Source of the DNA: Paenibacillus assamensis DSM 18201
GTDB taxonomy: Bacteria > Bacillota > Bacilli > Paenibacillales > Paenibacillaceae
Direction: 5' to 3'
Length of the DNA stretch: 64,000 bases
Assembly (NCBI RefSeq): GCF_000422445.1
Contig: NZ_AULU01000006.1
Location: 248,001 to 312,000 of the forward strand
The notes below the pieces were generated by a model. That model had not been told where the DNA came from. It searched no databases and worked only from the letters and a program-made list of their open reading frames with translations. The number at the start of each line of letters is the position of its first letter. Within the stretch, counting starts at the first letter, position 1. Of this stretch, positions 17,062 through 25,873 are shown piece after piece. Both the position numbers and the translations under genes were made by a program.

Positions 17062-18019
17062 ATGGTCCATCTTTTTTGTCTGCATCATACTTCCATTTAG
17101 TTGGTCACATCGACAGCAAGTTAATGAATACCGCTATAAGCTTTTTGTAGAAGAGCAGTATAATCGTTGGATGAACAATGCAGTAGATGATGCGTCTCAA
17201 AAATTAAAAGAGACGGCTGCTTGGAAAGCAACGGATGATTCGTATGAATCAAATAAACAGCTAATTTTGAATAAGCAGCAGGCGGTAACTACTTTACTTC
17301 ATTCTATTTATGTTAATTTGGATATTGAAGACGATGTAGTATCTCAACAAGCCTTATTTTTTTATATTCCTGCAATCACAATCGTTGGTTATGATGGTGC
17401 ATACTTTTATGTAAATGATCGCTATGCAACAGTACAGGGGGAAGAGAGAATTGGTCATGTTTGGGAGCCGGTACAGCCATATTCTTTTGTTGATGAACAA
17501 GGTAACGTGTACACTTTCACATTAGATGATTATGTAACGGTGTATGACTCATCAACGCGTACATGGATAAGTGGTTATCAGCATGAGTTGAAGCATCGCT
17601 CAAGTCTTTCTCTACTTCATGATGATGTAAGATTTGATGAAGTGCGGCGGATGACTATTATTCAAACGATTCAACAAAAACTTGCATTCTATATCAATCG
17701 CCATAATGAGTGGGCACGACGCAATGGAGTATCGTACCTCTTTACGATGCCAACGATACCAACTGAACATTGGAATAATACTATTAACGATATAAGTATC
17801 ATGTCGTTCATACAGGGGATGGCGGTTGGTACATTTACGTATAATCACTATGCGCTAGGAGGTTCGAAAATATTGCAGCGTGAAACCTGGTTTGCTTCAA
17901 TTGAAAACAATGTCAAAGTCGCTTATCCTGAACGTTGTGCACCCTCCTCCTATGTCGAAATCTTTGCAAGCGAGCGCGAGGCTGTGAGTAAAGGGTATTA
18001 TGTAAAGAGATGTTATTGA
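17048..18019 (+). CDS. Secreted or anchored protein of unknown function, end of Tad-like operon
   Basis: 323 residues. A hydrophobic helix at 4-20 acts as signal or anchor; the rest is a hydrophilic domain with much Tyr, Asp and Gln and no recognised motif. It includes IPAITIVGYDGAYFYV (about 116-131) and a Cys near the end (YVKRCY). Its place as the last gene of the operon, overlapping the preceding anchored protein, suggests a surface-exposed tip or substrate component. I do not recognise a family. No terminator follows at once; the next element is the TPP riboswitch region. Confidence 0.6.
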   Translation: MRLIKWSIFFVCIILPFSWSHRQQVNEYRYKLFVEEQYNRWMNNAVDDASQKLKETAAWKATDDSYESNKQLILNKQQAVTTLLHSIYVNLDIEDDVVSQQALFFYIPAITIVGYDGAYFYVNDRYATVQGEERIGHVWEPVQPYSFVDEQGNVYTFTLDDYVTVYDSSTRTWISGYQHELKHRSSLSLLHDDVRFDEVRRMTIIQTIQQKLAFYINRHNEWARRNGVSYLFTMPTIPTEHWNNTINDISIMSFIQGMAVGTFTYNHYALGGSKILQRETWFASIENNVKVAYPERCAPSSYVEIFASEREAVSKGYYVKRCY

Positions 18020-18146
18020 TGGAGGAAGACGTAAATTTGTTTCAGTTATCAATATTTTTGGGTGTGTCCCCATTGTTGGGATTCCTCTCTTTCCAAAACA
18101 TCGTATTCATGTTACACTTACGATGCAAAACATACCAGAACTATCC

Positions 18147-18238
18147 AACACTAGGGGGGCCGGTTATCGGCTGAGATGAAGCATAGGCTTCGGACTCTTA
18201 ACGACCTGATCTGGATTATACCAGCGTAGGGAAGTGTG
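18147..18238 (+). ncRNA. TPP riboswitch (THI element) before the thi operon
   Basis: Conserved THI-box features occur in order: CTAGGGGGGC, CGGCTGAGAT near 18168-18177, then ACCTGATCTGGATTATACCAGCGTAGG split over 18204-18230, and GAAGTGT closing P1 by pairing with AACACT (18147-18152). TPP binding should shut off the thi genes. A terminator lies 240 nt further on. Confidence 0.93.
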
Positions 18239-18476
18239 GATTGGAATGATAAAACCGGCATGTCTATTTTAAAGGCGTGTGTATCCTTCGATTAGCGCCC
18301 AGTATTGTAGCCTAATTCTACAATATGTTGATCTGAGCGTACATAATGTAAGTATGCCTTTATAATGAGCTACACGATATACGTTGTAATTAGATACGTT
18401 ATCGTTGGCGGTTGACATAGACATGTGCCTATTGCGTGTATTTACTACGTTATAGCTATCGGATTGCTCAGACCAA
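18239..18476 (+). promoter_or_regulatory. Long expression platform between TPP aptamer and terminator
   Basis: No gene is visible in this leader stretch. AACCGGC at 18253-18259 is the exact complement of GCCGGTT at 18159-18165 inside the aptamer, so the ligand-free RNA could form an alternative pairing. The distance to the terminator is longer than in typical Bacillus thi leaders. Confidence 0.45.
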
Positions 18477-18509
18477 GGACCACTCTTTCTATAAGAGGGG
18501 TCCTTTTTT
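18477..18509 (+). terminator. Terminator of the TPP-riboswitch leader
   Basis: GGACC and CTCTT pair with AAGAG and GGTCC around a short loop, with six T after the stem, about 80 nt before tenI. It is positioned to be the ligand-controlled terminator of the thi operon. Confidence 0.85.
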
Positions 18510-18589
18510 GCTTATTATCGTTCCATCATCACTTCCTCTAATTCTATTTACAGAAAGAGAAGCAATTGTTGTTTGAGGAGGCATAACGA

Positions 18590-19213
18590 ATGATGATTGT
18601 ACCTTGGCTACATGTAATTTCTCCACCCGTGCAAAAGGTAGATGAGGTCATACGTATTGCTATTGAGATAGCAGACTATGCAGATTTTATACATCTCCGA
18701 CAGAAAGAATGGCCAGCGAAAAAGCTGTGGGAGGTAGTTGAAAGCTGTAAGCACTACGGAATACCTACTCAGAAGTGGATCATTAATGACAGATGTGATG
18801 TTGCCGCAGCCGTTCAAGCGAAAGGGGTGCAACTCGCCTATCATTCTTTACCTTGCAATATTGTTAGACGTATGTATCCACAATTAACTGTAGGGGTATC
18901 TGTACATAACGAAGCTGAGGCTGCGCTTGCGAAACAAGATGGTGCTGATTATTTATTATTTGGTCATGTGTTTGATACATCTTGTAAGCCTGGGATTCCG
19001 GAACGTGGATTAGCTGGTTTGCAGGCATGCCGAGAAGTAGTGGATGTACCTATTATTGCTATAGGAGGAATTAAACCCGAGAACATTGTGGACGTTGTTA
19101 GTGCAGGTGGATCAGGAGTTGCGGTAATGTCTGGTATTTGGAACGCAGAATCACCTGGAGTAGCTGCTCGTATCTACCGTGAAGCATTGCTCAATAGTGC
19201 GCATGCAATATGA
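18590..19213 (+). CDS. tenI: Thiazole tautomerase TenI
   Basis: 207 residues, a thiamin-phosphate-synthase-like TIM barrel. TenI isomerises the thiazole phosphate carboxylate made by ThiG into its aromatic form. It differs from the ThiE encoded later in the same operon: the phosphate-binding GGIKPEN is kept, while DYLLFGHVFDT and the CKPG loop follow the TenI pattern. AGGAGG at 18575-18580 sets the start at 18590 or the next codon (18593). It is the first gene after the TPP leader and so should be under TPP control. Confidence 0.87.
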   Translation: MMIVPWLHVISPPVQKVDEVIRIAIEIADYADFIHLRQKEWPAKKLWEVVESCKHYGIPTQKWIINDRCDVAAAVQAKGVQLAYHSLPCNIVRRMYPQLTVGVSVHNEAEAALAKQDGADYLLFGHVFDTSCKPGIPERGLAGLQACREVVDVPIIAIGGIKPENIVDVVSAGGSGVAVMSGIWNAESPGVAARIYREALLNSAHAI

Positions 19214-19264
19214 GGTTCATGAATGAACATAATTAAGTGAAAAGCATGGAAGGGATGGGGAGAC

Positions 19265-20419
19265 ATGAACCATTCAAGACATTCTGATGTATTGGTGATA
19301 GGTGGAAGTGTTATCGGGTGCTCTGTAGCTTATGAGTGTGCAAAGCTTGGGATGCGGGTAACCGTATTGGAGCGAGGAGAGTTGAGTCAAGGTACATCAA
19401 GAGCTGCTGCGGGTATGCTGGCACCAACAGCTGAGCGATTTGACAATAAAGATCTTGCTCATTTTGCTTATACGAGTCTGGATCTCTTTCCTGGATGGGC
19501 AGAACAATTATGGCTGGATAGTGAAGTGGACTTGGAGTTTAGGCGGAAGGGCTTGCTCATTCCTGTGTATTCACAGCAGGAGCAGATGTTAGTTGGCGCA
19601 GAACTTCAAAATGCTGCAAAAGAGACTGATGTTGGAGCGGGTGGATATATACGTTGGCGGAATCTGCTTGCTGAAGCAGAAATGTATCCCTATATCAATC
19701 CTACTATATATGGTATGTATGAAGTGCCTCAGGAAGGTCATGTTTCGCCAGTGAAGCTGATGGAAGCGTTAATAGCAGGGGGACGAAAAAGAGACGTTCA
19801 GTTTAAAGAATATCAGGAAGTAAATAAAATCATATTTGAAAATAGTGCTATTCGTGGCGTCCAAACAACTGAGGGGACATGGACTGCAGAGCATGTAGTT
19901 GTATGTGCTGGAGTAGATAGTAACAGCTTTAATGATCAGACGGATGTTCGCACTCATTTTTATCCTGTTAAAGGGGAATTGGCGGTTGTGCGCATGGACT
20001 CTGCATTTGATTCGATACTGTATGGTAATGGAACGTATATCGTTCCGAAGAGTGGAGGGCATGTATACATAGGCGCCACTTCTCATCCATATCGTTATGA
20101 TCGAAAAGTAAGCGCAGGGTCAATTACGAATTTGATTCAAAATGCGATAGCGTACATTCCAAGTTTACATGAAGCAGAGCTTGTCACTGCATGGGCGGGC
20201 CTTAGGCCAGCCACTTCGGATGGACTTCCCTATATCGGGCCGGTTTCCCACATTAAAGGATTGTGGTTGGCGGCAGGACATTATCGCAATGGCATATTGT
20301 TAAGTGCAGCTACAGGAATTGGTGTTGCTTCTTGGATTCAAACGGGGAATATGCCATGGACTTGGATGAGTGCCTTTAATCCACTACGTCATACGCCTAT
20401 GCCGCAGGTTGTTCATTGA
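19265..20419 (+). CDS. thiO: Glycine oxidase ThiO
   Basis: 384 residues of the DAO flavoenzyme family. The FAD-binding site VIGGSVIGCSVAY is at the N-terminus, and the C-terminal GLRPATSDGLPYIGP plus GHYRNGILL carry the substrate Arg and FAD contacts. ThiO oxidises glycine to the imine that feeds thiazole formation by ThiG. No membrane segment. It stands between tenI and thiS as in Bacillus. Confidence 0.92.
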   Translation: MNHSRHSDVLVIGGSVIGCSVAYECAKLGMRVTVLERGELSQGTSRAAAGMLAPTAERFDNKDLAHFAYTSLDLFPGWAEQLWLDSEVDLEFRRKGLLIPVYSQQEQMLVGAELQNAAKETDVGAGGYIRWRNLLAEAEMYPYINPTIYGMYEVPQEGHVSPVKLMEALIAGGRKRDVQFKEYQEVNKIIFENSAIRGVQTTEGTWTAEHVVVCAGVDSNSFNDQTDVRTHFYPVKGELAVVRMDSAFDSILYGNGTYIVPKSGGHVYIGATSHPYRYDRKVSAGSITNLIQNAIAYIPSLHEAELVTAWAGLRPATSDGLPYIGPVSHIKGLWLAAGHYRNGILLSAATGIGVASWIQTGNMPWTWMSAFNPLRHTPMPQVVH

Positions 20420-20479
20420 AATCATAGCTGACATAGATAATGGGTAAACGGTGTGCAGCGATTAGAGAGGTTGGTGAAT

Positions 20480-20683
20480 ATGAAACTGATTATAAACGGA
20501 GACTCAATTGAATTCTCTGAAGAACAAAATCATATCTATCAGTTGCTATGCCATTTGCAAATGGAACAGCGAATCGTAATTGTTGAACTTAATGGAAGTA
20601 TTATTGCCAAACAAGCATATGAAACAACGCTATTGTCAGATGGGGATCGGATCGAAATTGTACATTTTGTTGGAGGGGGATAA
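20480..20683 (+). CDS. thiS: Sulfur carrier protein ThiS
   Basis: 67 residues with a ubiquitin-like fold, ending in FVGGG; the C-terminal Gly-Gly is the site of adenylation and thiocarboxylate formation. The ATG at 20480 is preferred over the GTG at 20453 since AGAGAGG (20464-20470) lies 9 nt upstream and the length then fits ThiS. The next gene, thiG, starts 5 nt after the stop. The activating enzyme ThiF is not in this operon and must be elsewhere. Confidence 0.93.
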   Translation: MKLIINGDSIEFSEEQNHIYQLLCHLQMEQRIVIVELNGSIIAKQAYETTLLSDGDRIEIVHFVGGG

Positions 20684-20688
20684 AAATA

Positions 20689-21462
20689 ATGAGATCACCT
20701 TTACGTATCGGACCACATTCATTTGAATCGAGATTACTGCTAGGAACAGGGAAGTTTCCTGACTTTGATATCCAACGTAAGGCAGTGGAAGTGTCTAAGA
20801 CGGAAATATTAACGTTTGCTATAAGAAGAATGAATGTATTTGAGCCGACACAACCAAACTTTTTAGAAAGTTTAGATTTGAATAAGTATACACTTTTGCC
20901 GAATACAGCCGGTGCATCAACAGCGGAAGAAGCTGTACGTATTGCTCGTTTAGCAAAAGCGTCTGAGCTGTGCGATATGATTAAAGTAGAAGTCATCGGT
21001 GATGCTAAAACACTTCTTCCTGATCCATTAGAAACGTATCGTGCTTGTGAGATTTTATTGGACGAAGGGTTTATTGTACTGCCTTACATATCCGATGATG
21101 TTATATTAGCCAGAAGACTACAAGAGCTTGGTGTGCACGCCGTAATGCCTGGCGCATCTCCGATTGGAACAGGACTCGGATTGTTGAATCCACATCATCT
21201 TACTTTCATTATTGAGCAAGCAACGGTGCCCGTAATTGTGGATGCTGGCATCGGAACGCCGAGCGATGCTGCTAAGGCAATGGAGCTTGGCGCGGATGCG
21301 GTTTTGTTAAATACAGCCGTATCAGGAGCAAAAGATCCAATCAAGATGGCCGAAGCTATGAAGTGGGCGGTAGAGGCTGGGAGACTAGGGTATGAAGCTG
21401 GCCGCATTCCCATGAAGCGCTATGCTTCAGCTAGCAGCCCACTAGAAGGCATGTCGACATGA
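20689..21462 (+). CDS. thiG: Thiazole synthase ThiG
   Basis: 257 residues, near full-length match to Bacillus ThiG by eye: [11 protein letters not shown] at the start, catalytic Lys in [10 protein letters not shown], phosphate-binding [11 protein letters not shown] and [12 protein letters not shown]. It condenses deoxyxylulose phosphate, ThiS thiocarboxylate and dehydroglycine into the thiazole. It overlaps thiD by four nt (ATGA), so the two are translationally coupled. Confidence 0.95.
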   Translation: MRSPLRIGPHSFESRLLLGTGKFPDFDIQRKAVEVSKTEILTFAIRRMNVFEPTQPNFLESLDLNKYTLLPNTAGASTAEEAVRIARLAKASELCDMIKVEVIGDAKTLLPDPLETYRACEILLDEGFIVLPYISDDVILARRLQELGVHAVMPGASPIGTGLGLLNPHHLTFIIEQATVPVIVDAGIGTPSDAAKAMELGADAVLLNTAVSGAKDPIKMAEAMKWAVEAGRLGYEAGRIPMKRYASASSPLEGMST

Positions 21463-22442
21463 GGGCTGAGCAGCCTATTAAAATCTATACACTAAGCGGT
21501 GAGATCTATAATTCTCCATTGGAAAGTGCTGATAAAATAGCAAGGGCACGGGAAGAGGGAGCCTCTTTAGAGTCTGCTAGTGTACATTCAACTGCTGAGT
21601 CGTTAAGGATGCCGGCTCGCGCCGCAACTATTGCAGGATCAGATAGCAGCGGTGGAGCGGGTATCCAAGCAGACATTAAGACATTTCAAGAGTGTGGAGT
21701 CTATGGTATGAGTGTAATAACAGCTCTTACGGCTCAAAATACACTTGGTGTACATGATGTTCACCGTATTCCTGCTGCACATATTGCAGCTCAGTTTGAT
21801 GCGCTTGAAGAAGATGTTCGTCCAGATGCAGTAAAGACAGGGATGCTTGCAGATGGTGGAACCATACACCTTGTATCTGAACGCTTGGCAAATTTTCATT
21901 GGCCTAATATTGTCGTGGACCCTGTTATGATCGCTAAAGGCGGGACGGCCCTGCTAGAAGAAAATGCGATTGAAAAGTTGAGGACACAATTACTGCCAAT
22001 TGCTACAGTTGTGACGCCTAATATCCCTGAGGCCGCTGCGCTAGCGTCGATAGCCATTCATAGCCGTAATGACCAATTGGAAGCAGCTAAACAATTGCAT
22101 GATCTAGGAGCACGATATGTGCTTGTAAAAGGTGGACACGGACCAGATAAGGATTGCTCTGCTGATTTGCTTTATGACGGTGCTGGAGGCTGGTGGATTG
22201 AAGGGCCGCGACATCATACGATGAGAACCCACGGGACAGGGTGTACGTTATCTTCAGCGATAACGGCTTACTTGGCAAAGGGATATTCTGTGCTTGACTC
22301 GGTCATAAAAGCAAAGCAGTATATTCATATGGCGATTAAGTATCCGATTGCTGTTGGAAATGGACATGGCCCAGTTAATCATTGGGCTGTGCGTATGCTT
22401 GATAGAGGGGAAGAATCGTTGTGTCACTACATAAAAAATTGA
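21459..22442 (+). CDS. thiD: Hydroxymethylpyrimidine (phosphate) kinase ThiD with N-terminal extension
   Basis: 327 residues, about 55 more than usual. The kinase core begins near residue 51 ([18 protein letters not shown], a typical ThiD start) and has [11 protein letters not shown] and the anion hole [12 protein letters not shown]. It phosphorylates HMP and HMP phosphate. The ATG at 21459 overlaps the thiG stop and follows AGAAGG; the internal ATG at 21609 would give a standard length but has only a weak TAAGG. Either start is possible, so the first 50 residues are uncertain. Confidence 0.9.
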   Translation: MRAEQPIKIYTLSGEIYNSPLESADKIARAREEGASLESASVHSTAESLRMPARAATIAGSDSSGGAGIQADIKTFQECGVYGMSVITALTAQNTLGVHDVHRIPAAHIAAQFDALEEDVRPDAVKTGMLADGGTIHLVSERLANFHWPNIVVDPVMIAKGGTALLEENAIEKLRTQLLPIATVVTPNIPEAAALASIAIHSRNDQLEAAKQLHDLGARYVLVKGGHGPDKDCSADLLYDGAGGWWIEGPRHHTMRTHGTGCTLSSAITAYLAKGYSVLDSVIKAKQYIHMAIKYPIAVGNGHGPVNHWAVRMLDRGEESLCHYIKN

Positions 22443-23080
22443 TGTTTATGTTTGTTGCTGGTACCGTAAATTGTCCTCAAGGCATTGAAGAGACTTTGAT
22501 GAGTGCAATTAGAGGCGGTATTACCTCTTTTCAATGGAGAGAGAAGGTTGATGAAACAAGTCTTAATGAAAATGAGCGAATTGAACTCGGTACGCGACTC
22601 AGAGATTTATGCCGTCAGCATGACATATTGTTTATTGTAAACGATGATGTACAGCTAGCTGCACAGTTGGGGGCAGATGGTGTTCATCTAGGCCAAGAGG
22701 ATATGTCATTAACGAAGGCGCGCAAACTTCTTCCTGCTGGGACGATTATTGGTCAATCCACCCATAACGTGGAAGAGGGTCTCGATGCAGAGTATGAAGG
22801 GGTAGACTATATTGGAGTGGGACCGATGTTCTTTACCCAGACAAAGCAGGATCTTCATCCAGTTATTGGTCCGTCTTTAATTATGGATATGCGTCGAGCA
22901 GGTGTCAAAGTTCCCATTGTTGCTATAGGGGGGATCCAAGCTGAGCGAGTGACTCCACTTGTTAAAGCTGGAGTAGATGGTGTGGCAGTAGTCTCGGCGA
23001 TAGCATCTAGTGAGCTAGGTGCTGAGCAAGGGGCGATTCAGATATACAACCAACTAGCTCCTTGGTTCAAGATTGTATAA
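22421..23080 (+). CDS. thiE: Thiamine-phosphate synthase ThiE
   Basis: 219 residues, TIM barrel with FQWREKV, FIVNDDVQLAA, DGVHLGQEDM, GQSTHN and phosphate-binding AIGGIQ. It joins HMP pyrophosphate to thiazole phosphate. The GTG start lies 22 nt inside thiD and follows AGAGGGGAAG. It is the last thi gene, ended by the terminator at 23131-23157. Confidence 0.94.
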   Translation: MSLHKKLMFMFVAGTVNCPQGIEETLMSAIRGGITSFQWREKVDETSLNENERIELGTRLRDLCRQHDILFIVNDDVQLAAQLGADGVHLGQEDMSLTKARKLLPAGTIIGQSTHNVEEGLDAEYEGVDYIGVGPMFFTQTKQDLHPVIGPSLIMDMRRAGVKVPIVAIGGIQAERVTPLVKAGVDGVAVVSAIASSELGAEQGAIQIYNQLAPWFKIV

Positions 23081-23130
23081 GTCATTGTACAAATAACATA
23101 CAGCAATCATTTTATATACTTTATTCTCTC

Positions 23131-23157
23131 GCTCCTACAAGACGTAGGAGCTTTTTT
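23131..23157 (+). terminator. Terminator of the thi operon
   Basis: GCTCCTAC and GTAGGAGC pair perfectly around a 5-nt loop, with six T after the stem. Confidence 0.9.
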
Positions 23158-23474
23158 CTCACTCTCTTTTTTAGCGTATGAGTTGAGGAATTATAAAAAA
23201 TGCCTAAATACTACTCAAAATAGTAAATATAATGAGACTCCTTAACCTCGAATGTGATAATATAGGCACATACCAGAAATTTACTCCATGTAACATACTA
23301 GCCTCTTTCATTGAACGTCTACTGTTTAGAAAAGTTTATAACACAGTAACACTCGAAACTATTTGTGCACGTCAAAAAGTCCAACATCTTTTAATTTATC
23401 ATGTGTGAAATATGTTCAATTTCTCCTTAATGTAACATGGGTAATTCCAATTCTACATGAAAAGGTGATTGTAT
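23158..23474. other. Intergenic, AT-rich
   Basis: About 317 nt with no convincing coding frame, repeat or RNA motif. It presumably holds the promoter of the deacetylase, but no good -35/-10 pair stands out. Confidence 0.5.
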
Positions 23475-24179
23475 ATGGCAGCTGATATTGTTGACTTTCG
23501 AGAATTTTGTGAAAATCCAGAATTAGTAGACAATCTAGATCATCGGATTATAAGAGATGTCAGGCTACCTGATGAGAGCGAATTATACGTTTGTTTCACA
23601 TTTGATGATGGTCCTACGGAATATACCCCCTTACTACTAGACTTATTTAAGCAATATGACGCAAAAGCAACCTTTTTTGTAGTTGGAGAATTTGTAGATG
23701 AATTTCCCGACATTACAAGGCGTATTGTGGAAGAAGGCCACGAGATTGGTAATCACACTTATTTCCATCCAAATTTATCTACAATAACTAATGATGAGAT
23801 CGATAAAGAGATACTAACAACCGAGGAAGCCATCATTACTCATGCAAAGACGCGGAGTCAACTGTTTAGAGCTCCATACGGTGTGTTTCGTATGGAAACA
23901 TTAGAGCGTACTGAAGAAATGGGCTATCGATTAGCACTTTGGTCACGAGATATGTATGTAAGAGATTGGGAATATCCTGGGGCGGATGCTATCTTTGATA
24001 GAGTGTTAGAAAATATGAAGAACGGTTCTATTGTCTTGCTTCATGATGGAGGCGGGGAAAGAGAACAAACCGTTGAGGCTGTAAAACGTCTTTTTCCCAT
24101 TCTATTAAACGAAGGATACAAGTTCGTTACGGTTAGTGAATTGATTGAAATATCGGAACAAAAAATGCAGGGAAAATAA
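23475..24179 (+). CDS. Polysaccharide deacetylase (NodB-homology) without visible signal peptide
   Basis: About 234 residues. The NodB motifs are FTFDDGP, HTYFHP, RAPYG and LLHDGGG, giving the catalytic Asp, the metal-binding Asp and two His, and the C-terminal His. It should deacetylate N-acetylated glycans or peptidoglycan. The N-terminus (MAADIVDFREF) is acidic and has no signal or membrane helix, unusual for cell-wall deacetylases of this group. The start at about 23475 follows AAAAGGTGA; an upstream TTG adds two residues. Confidence 0.88.
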   Translation: MAADIVDFREFCENPELVDNLDHRIIRDVRLPDESELYVCFTFDDGPTEYTPLLLDLFKQYDAKATFFVVGEFVDEFPDITRRIVEEGHEIGNHTYFHPNLSTITNDEIDKEILTTEEAIITHAKTRSQLFRAPYGVFRMETLERTEEMGYRLALWSRDMYVRDWEYPGADAIFDRVLENMKNGSIVLLHDGGGEREQTVEAVKRLFPILLNEGYKFVTVSELIEISEQKMQGK

Positions 24180-24280
24180 AAATCTAATTGTTATACGTAT
24201 AAAGTAAGAAAGTTGTAATTTTATTAGGTGTATAACTATATAAATAATATTTTCAAAAGAGGTTTATCCAATCCTAGTTA

Positions 24281-24318
24281 AGCTCTTTGCTGTGGTCATC
24301 CGCGGCAAAGAGCTTTTT
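24281..24318 (+). terminator. Terminator after the deacetylase gene
   Basis: AGCTCTTTGC and GCAAAGAGCT pair perfectly around a 13-nt loop and are followed by a short T run. It lies between the convergent deacetylase and thiN genes. Confidence 0.8.
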
Positions 24319-24337
24319 GATGACTAGGGAAGTTGTA

Positions 24338-25024
24338 TTAGTCTCGACTACAAATGACGAGGACTAGTCCGCTATTGATCTTTATGGTGCCATGCTCTTC
24401 CTTCCAACGATTGCTTACACCTAACGACTGTCCAATTGTCAGGGTTGCATCCGCAAGAGGATAAACAAAACCGTCTAAATATATACCAGTAACATCCATG
24501 CTTAGAGGAATCAGTGACATGTACGTATATCTGTCTTTGTCAATTTTTAAATAATCCCCGGTAAGTTGGATTGAATTGTGCTCATCGACAATTTTCATAG
24601 GTATGCCAGCTTCATAGGTTTGCCGGAGGAGATGAATGCCAGCAAGTGTATGATCGAGTCGTGTTCCTGTCGTGCCGTACATAGTAATCGAAGTTGCTCC
24701 ATATTCCATTGCATAATGCAAGGCCAGCTCAGTATCGGTATAATCTTTGTCTACTTCGTCAAAGCCAACCATTCGTTCACTATTTTCAGCAATAAACTGT
24801 TTTTCTTGCTCATCAACGGAATCGAAATCGCCTAGCGAAAGGGTAGGTTTAATGCCGTGCTTTACGAGAAATAATGCACCACGATCAGCCCCTATAATGA
24901 TGTCTGCTGATTGGAGTTCATTTACGATCCATGCTGGCTGCTCACCGCCAGCGACGATTACAGCGTGTAGCTTTTGTGTTGTTTCCTTATATATATGAGA
25001 AAGCTGCTGCTTCTGTTGTGACAT
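24338..25024 (-). CDS. thiN: Thiamine pyrophosphokinase ThiN
   Basis: 228 residues. ADRGALFLVKHGIKP, LGDFDSV, DKDYTDTELAL and TGTRLDHTLA are the conserved substrate and ATP-binding motifs of thiamine pyrophosphokinase, which makes TPP from thiamine. A GGAGAAAAG site precedes the ATG on the minus strand. It is a single-gene unit here, with no riboswitch seen upstream; in the cell it converts thiamine, imported or salvaged, to the ligand sensed by the two TPP riboswitches. Confidence 0.93.
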   Translation of the reverse strand: MSQQKQQLSHIYKETTQKLHAVIVAGGEQPAWIVNELQSADIIIGADRGALFLVKHGIKPTLSLGDFDSVDEQEKQFIAENSERMVGFDEVDKDYTDTELALHYAMEYGATSITMYGTTGTRLDHTLAGIHLLRQTYEAGIPMKIVDEHNSIQLTGDYLKIDKDRYTYMSLIPLSMDVTGIYLDGFVYPLADATLTIGQSLGVSNRWKEEHGTIKINSGLVLVICSRD

Positions 25025-25194
25025 TTTCTTTTCTCCTTTATGAACACTCTAATATTCGGTACAGGTATGTATTTTCTATATCTAGTATATAGGAAATTTA
25101 TATTGTGACCAAGTTACTAGCTGCAAGTTGACAAATGTTGAAATGCAGAAATGATGCGGCTACAATGGTAGCAAGAGAAGGAGGAAGTAGGATT

Positions 25195-25668
25195 ATGGTA
25201 TCTGTGTTATTTGTATGTTTGGGTAATATTTGTCGTTCGCCAATGGCGGAAGCGGTTATGCGGCAAAAAGTAACGGAGGCAGGGTTATCTAGTGTAATAT
25301 CCATTGATAGTGCTGGAACTGGTGATTGGCATATTGGTCATCAACCGCATGAAGGAACTCGCCAGTTACTGGATAAGCGCAACATTTCTTATCAAGGTCA
25401 ACAAGCGCGACAAATCGCAGCTAAAGACTTTAAGCAGTTTACGTATATCGTTTGTATGGATACAAGCAATGAGCGGAATGTACTAGCTTGGGAAGGGTCA
25501 TCGACAGCTACAGGGCATGTGTTCAAATTTATGACGCTGCTACCTGAGGAGCAAATTGCGGATGTTCCTGACCCATATTATACAGGTAACTTTGAGGAAG
25601 TCTATCGTTTAGTAGAAGCAGGATGTGAGCGATTGCTTCAGCGAATTCGCGTAGAGCATTCCTTGTAA
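25195..25668 (+). CDS. Low-molecular-weight protein-tyrosine phosphatase
   Basis: 157 residues. The P-loop is VCLGNICRSP (the CX5R motif) at the N-terminus, and the general-acid motif VPDPYYTG is near the end. It removes phosphate from tyrosine and in some relatives from arginine. The ATG at 25195 follows AGAAGGAGGAAG; the longer reading from 25135 adds 20 residues of non-family sequence. Confidence 0.92.
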   Translation: MVSVLFVCLGNICRSPMAEAVMRQKVTEAGLSSVISIDSAGTGDWHIGHQPHEGTRQLLDKRNISYQGQQARQIAAKDFKQFTYIVCMDTSNERNVLAWEGSSTATGHVFKFMTLLPEEQIADVPDPYYTGNFEEVYRLVEAGCERLLQRIRVEHSL

Positions 25669-25752
25669 TAGATGTAAAATTAGGTAGAATTAAGATAGTT
25701 CTGTTAACTATCTGCTGAGGATAAGAATCTTATAGCGAAGTATATATAAGAA

Positions 25753-25786
25753 AGAAGTGACATGTGTTCTCCATGTCACTTCTTTA
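25753..25786. terminator. Bidirectional terminator
   Basis: AGAAGTGACATG and its exact complement CATGTCACTTCT form a 12-bp stem around a 7-nt loop. It lies between the convergent phosphatase and esterase genes. Confidence 0.8.
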
Positions 25787-25873
25787 ATGTTGTGGCTAAT
25801 AATTAAAATCGTTATTTACCAACGCGCAACTGTAGGGACGTAGTCAGTCCTTCAATCGTGCTGCTAGTAAAGT

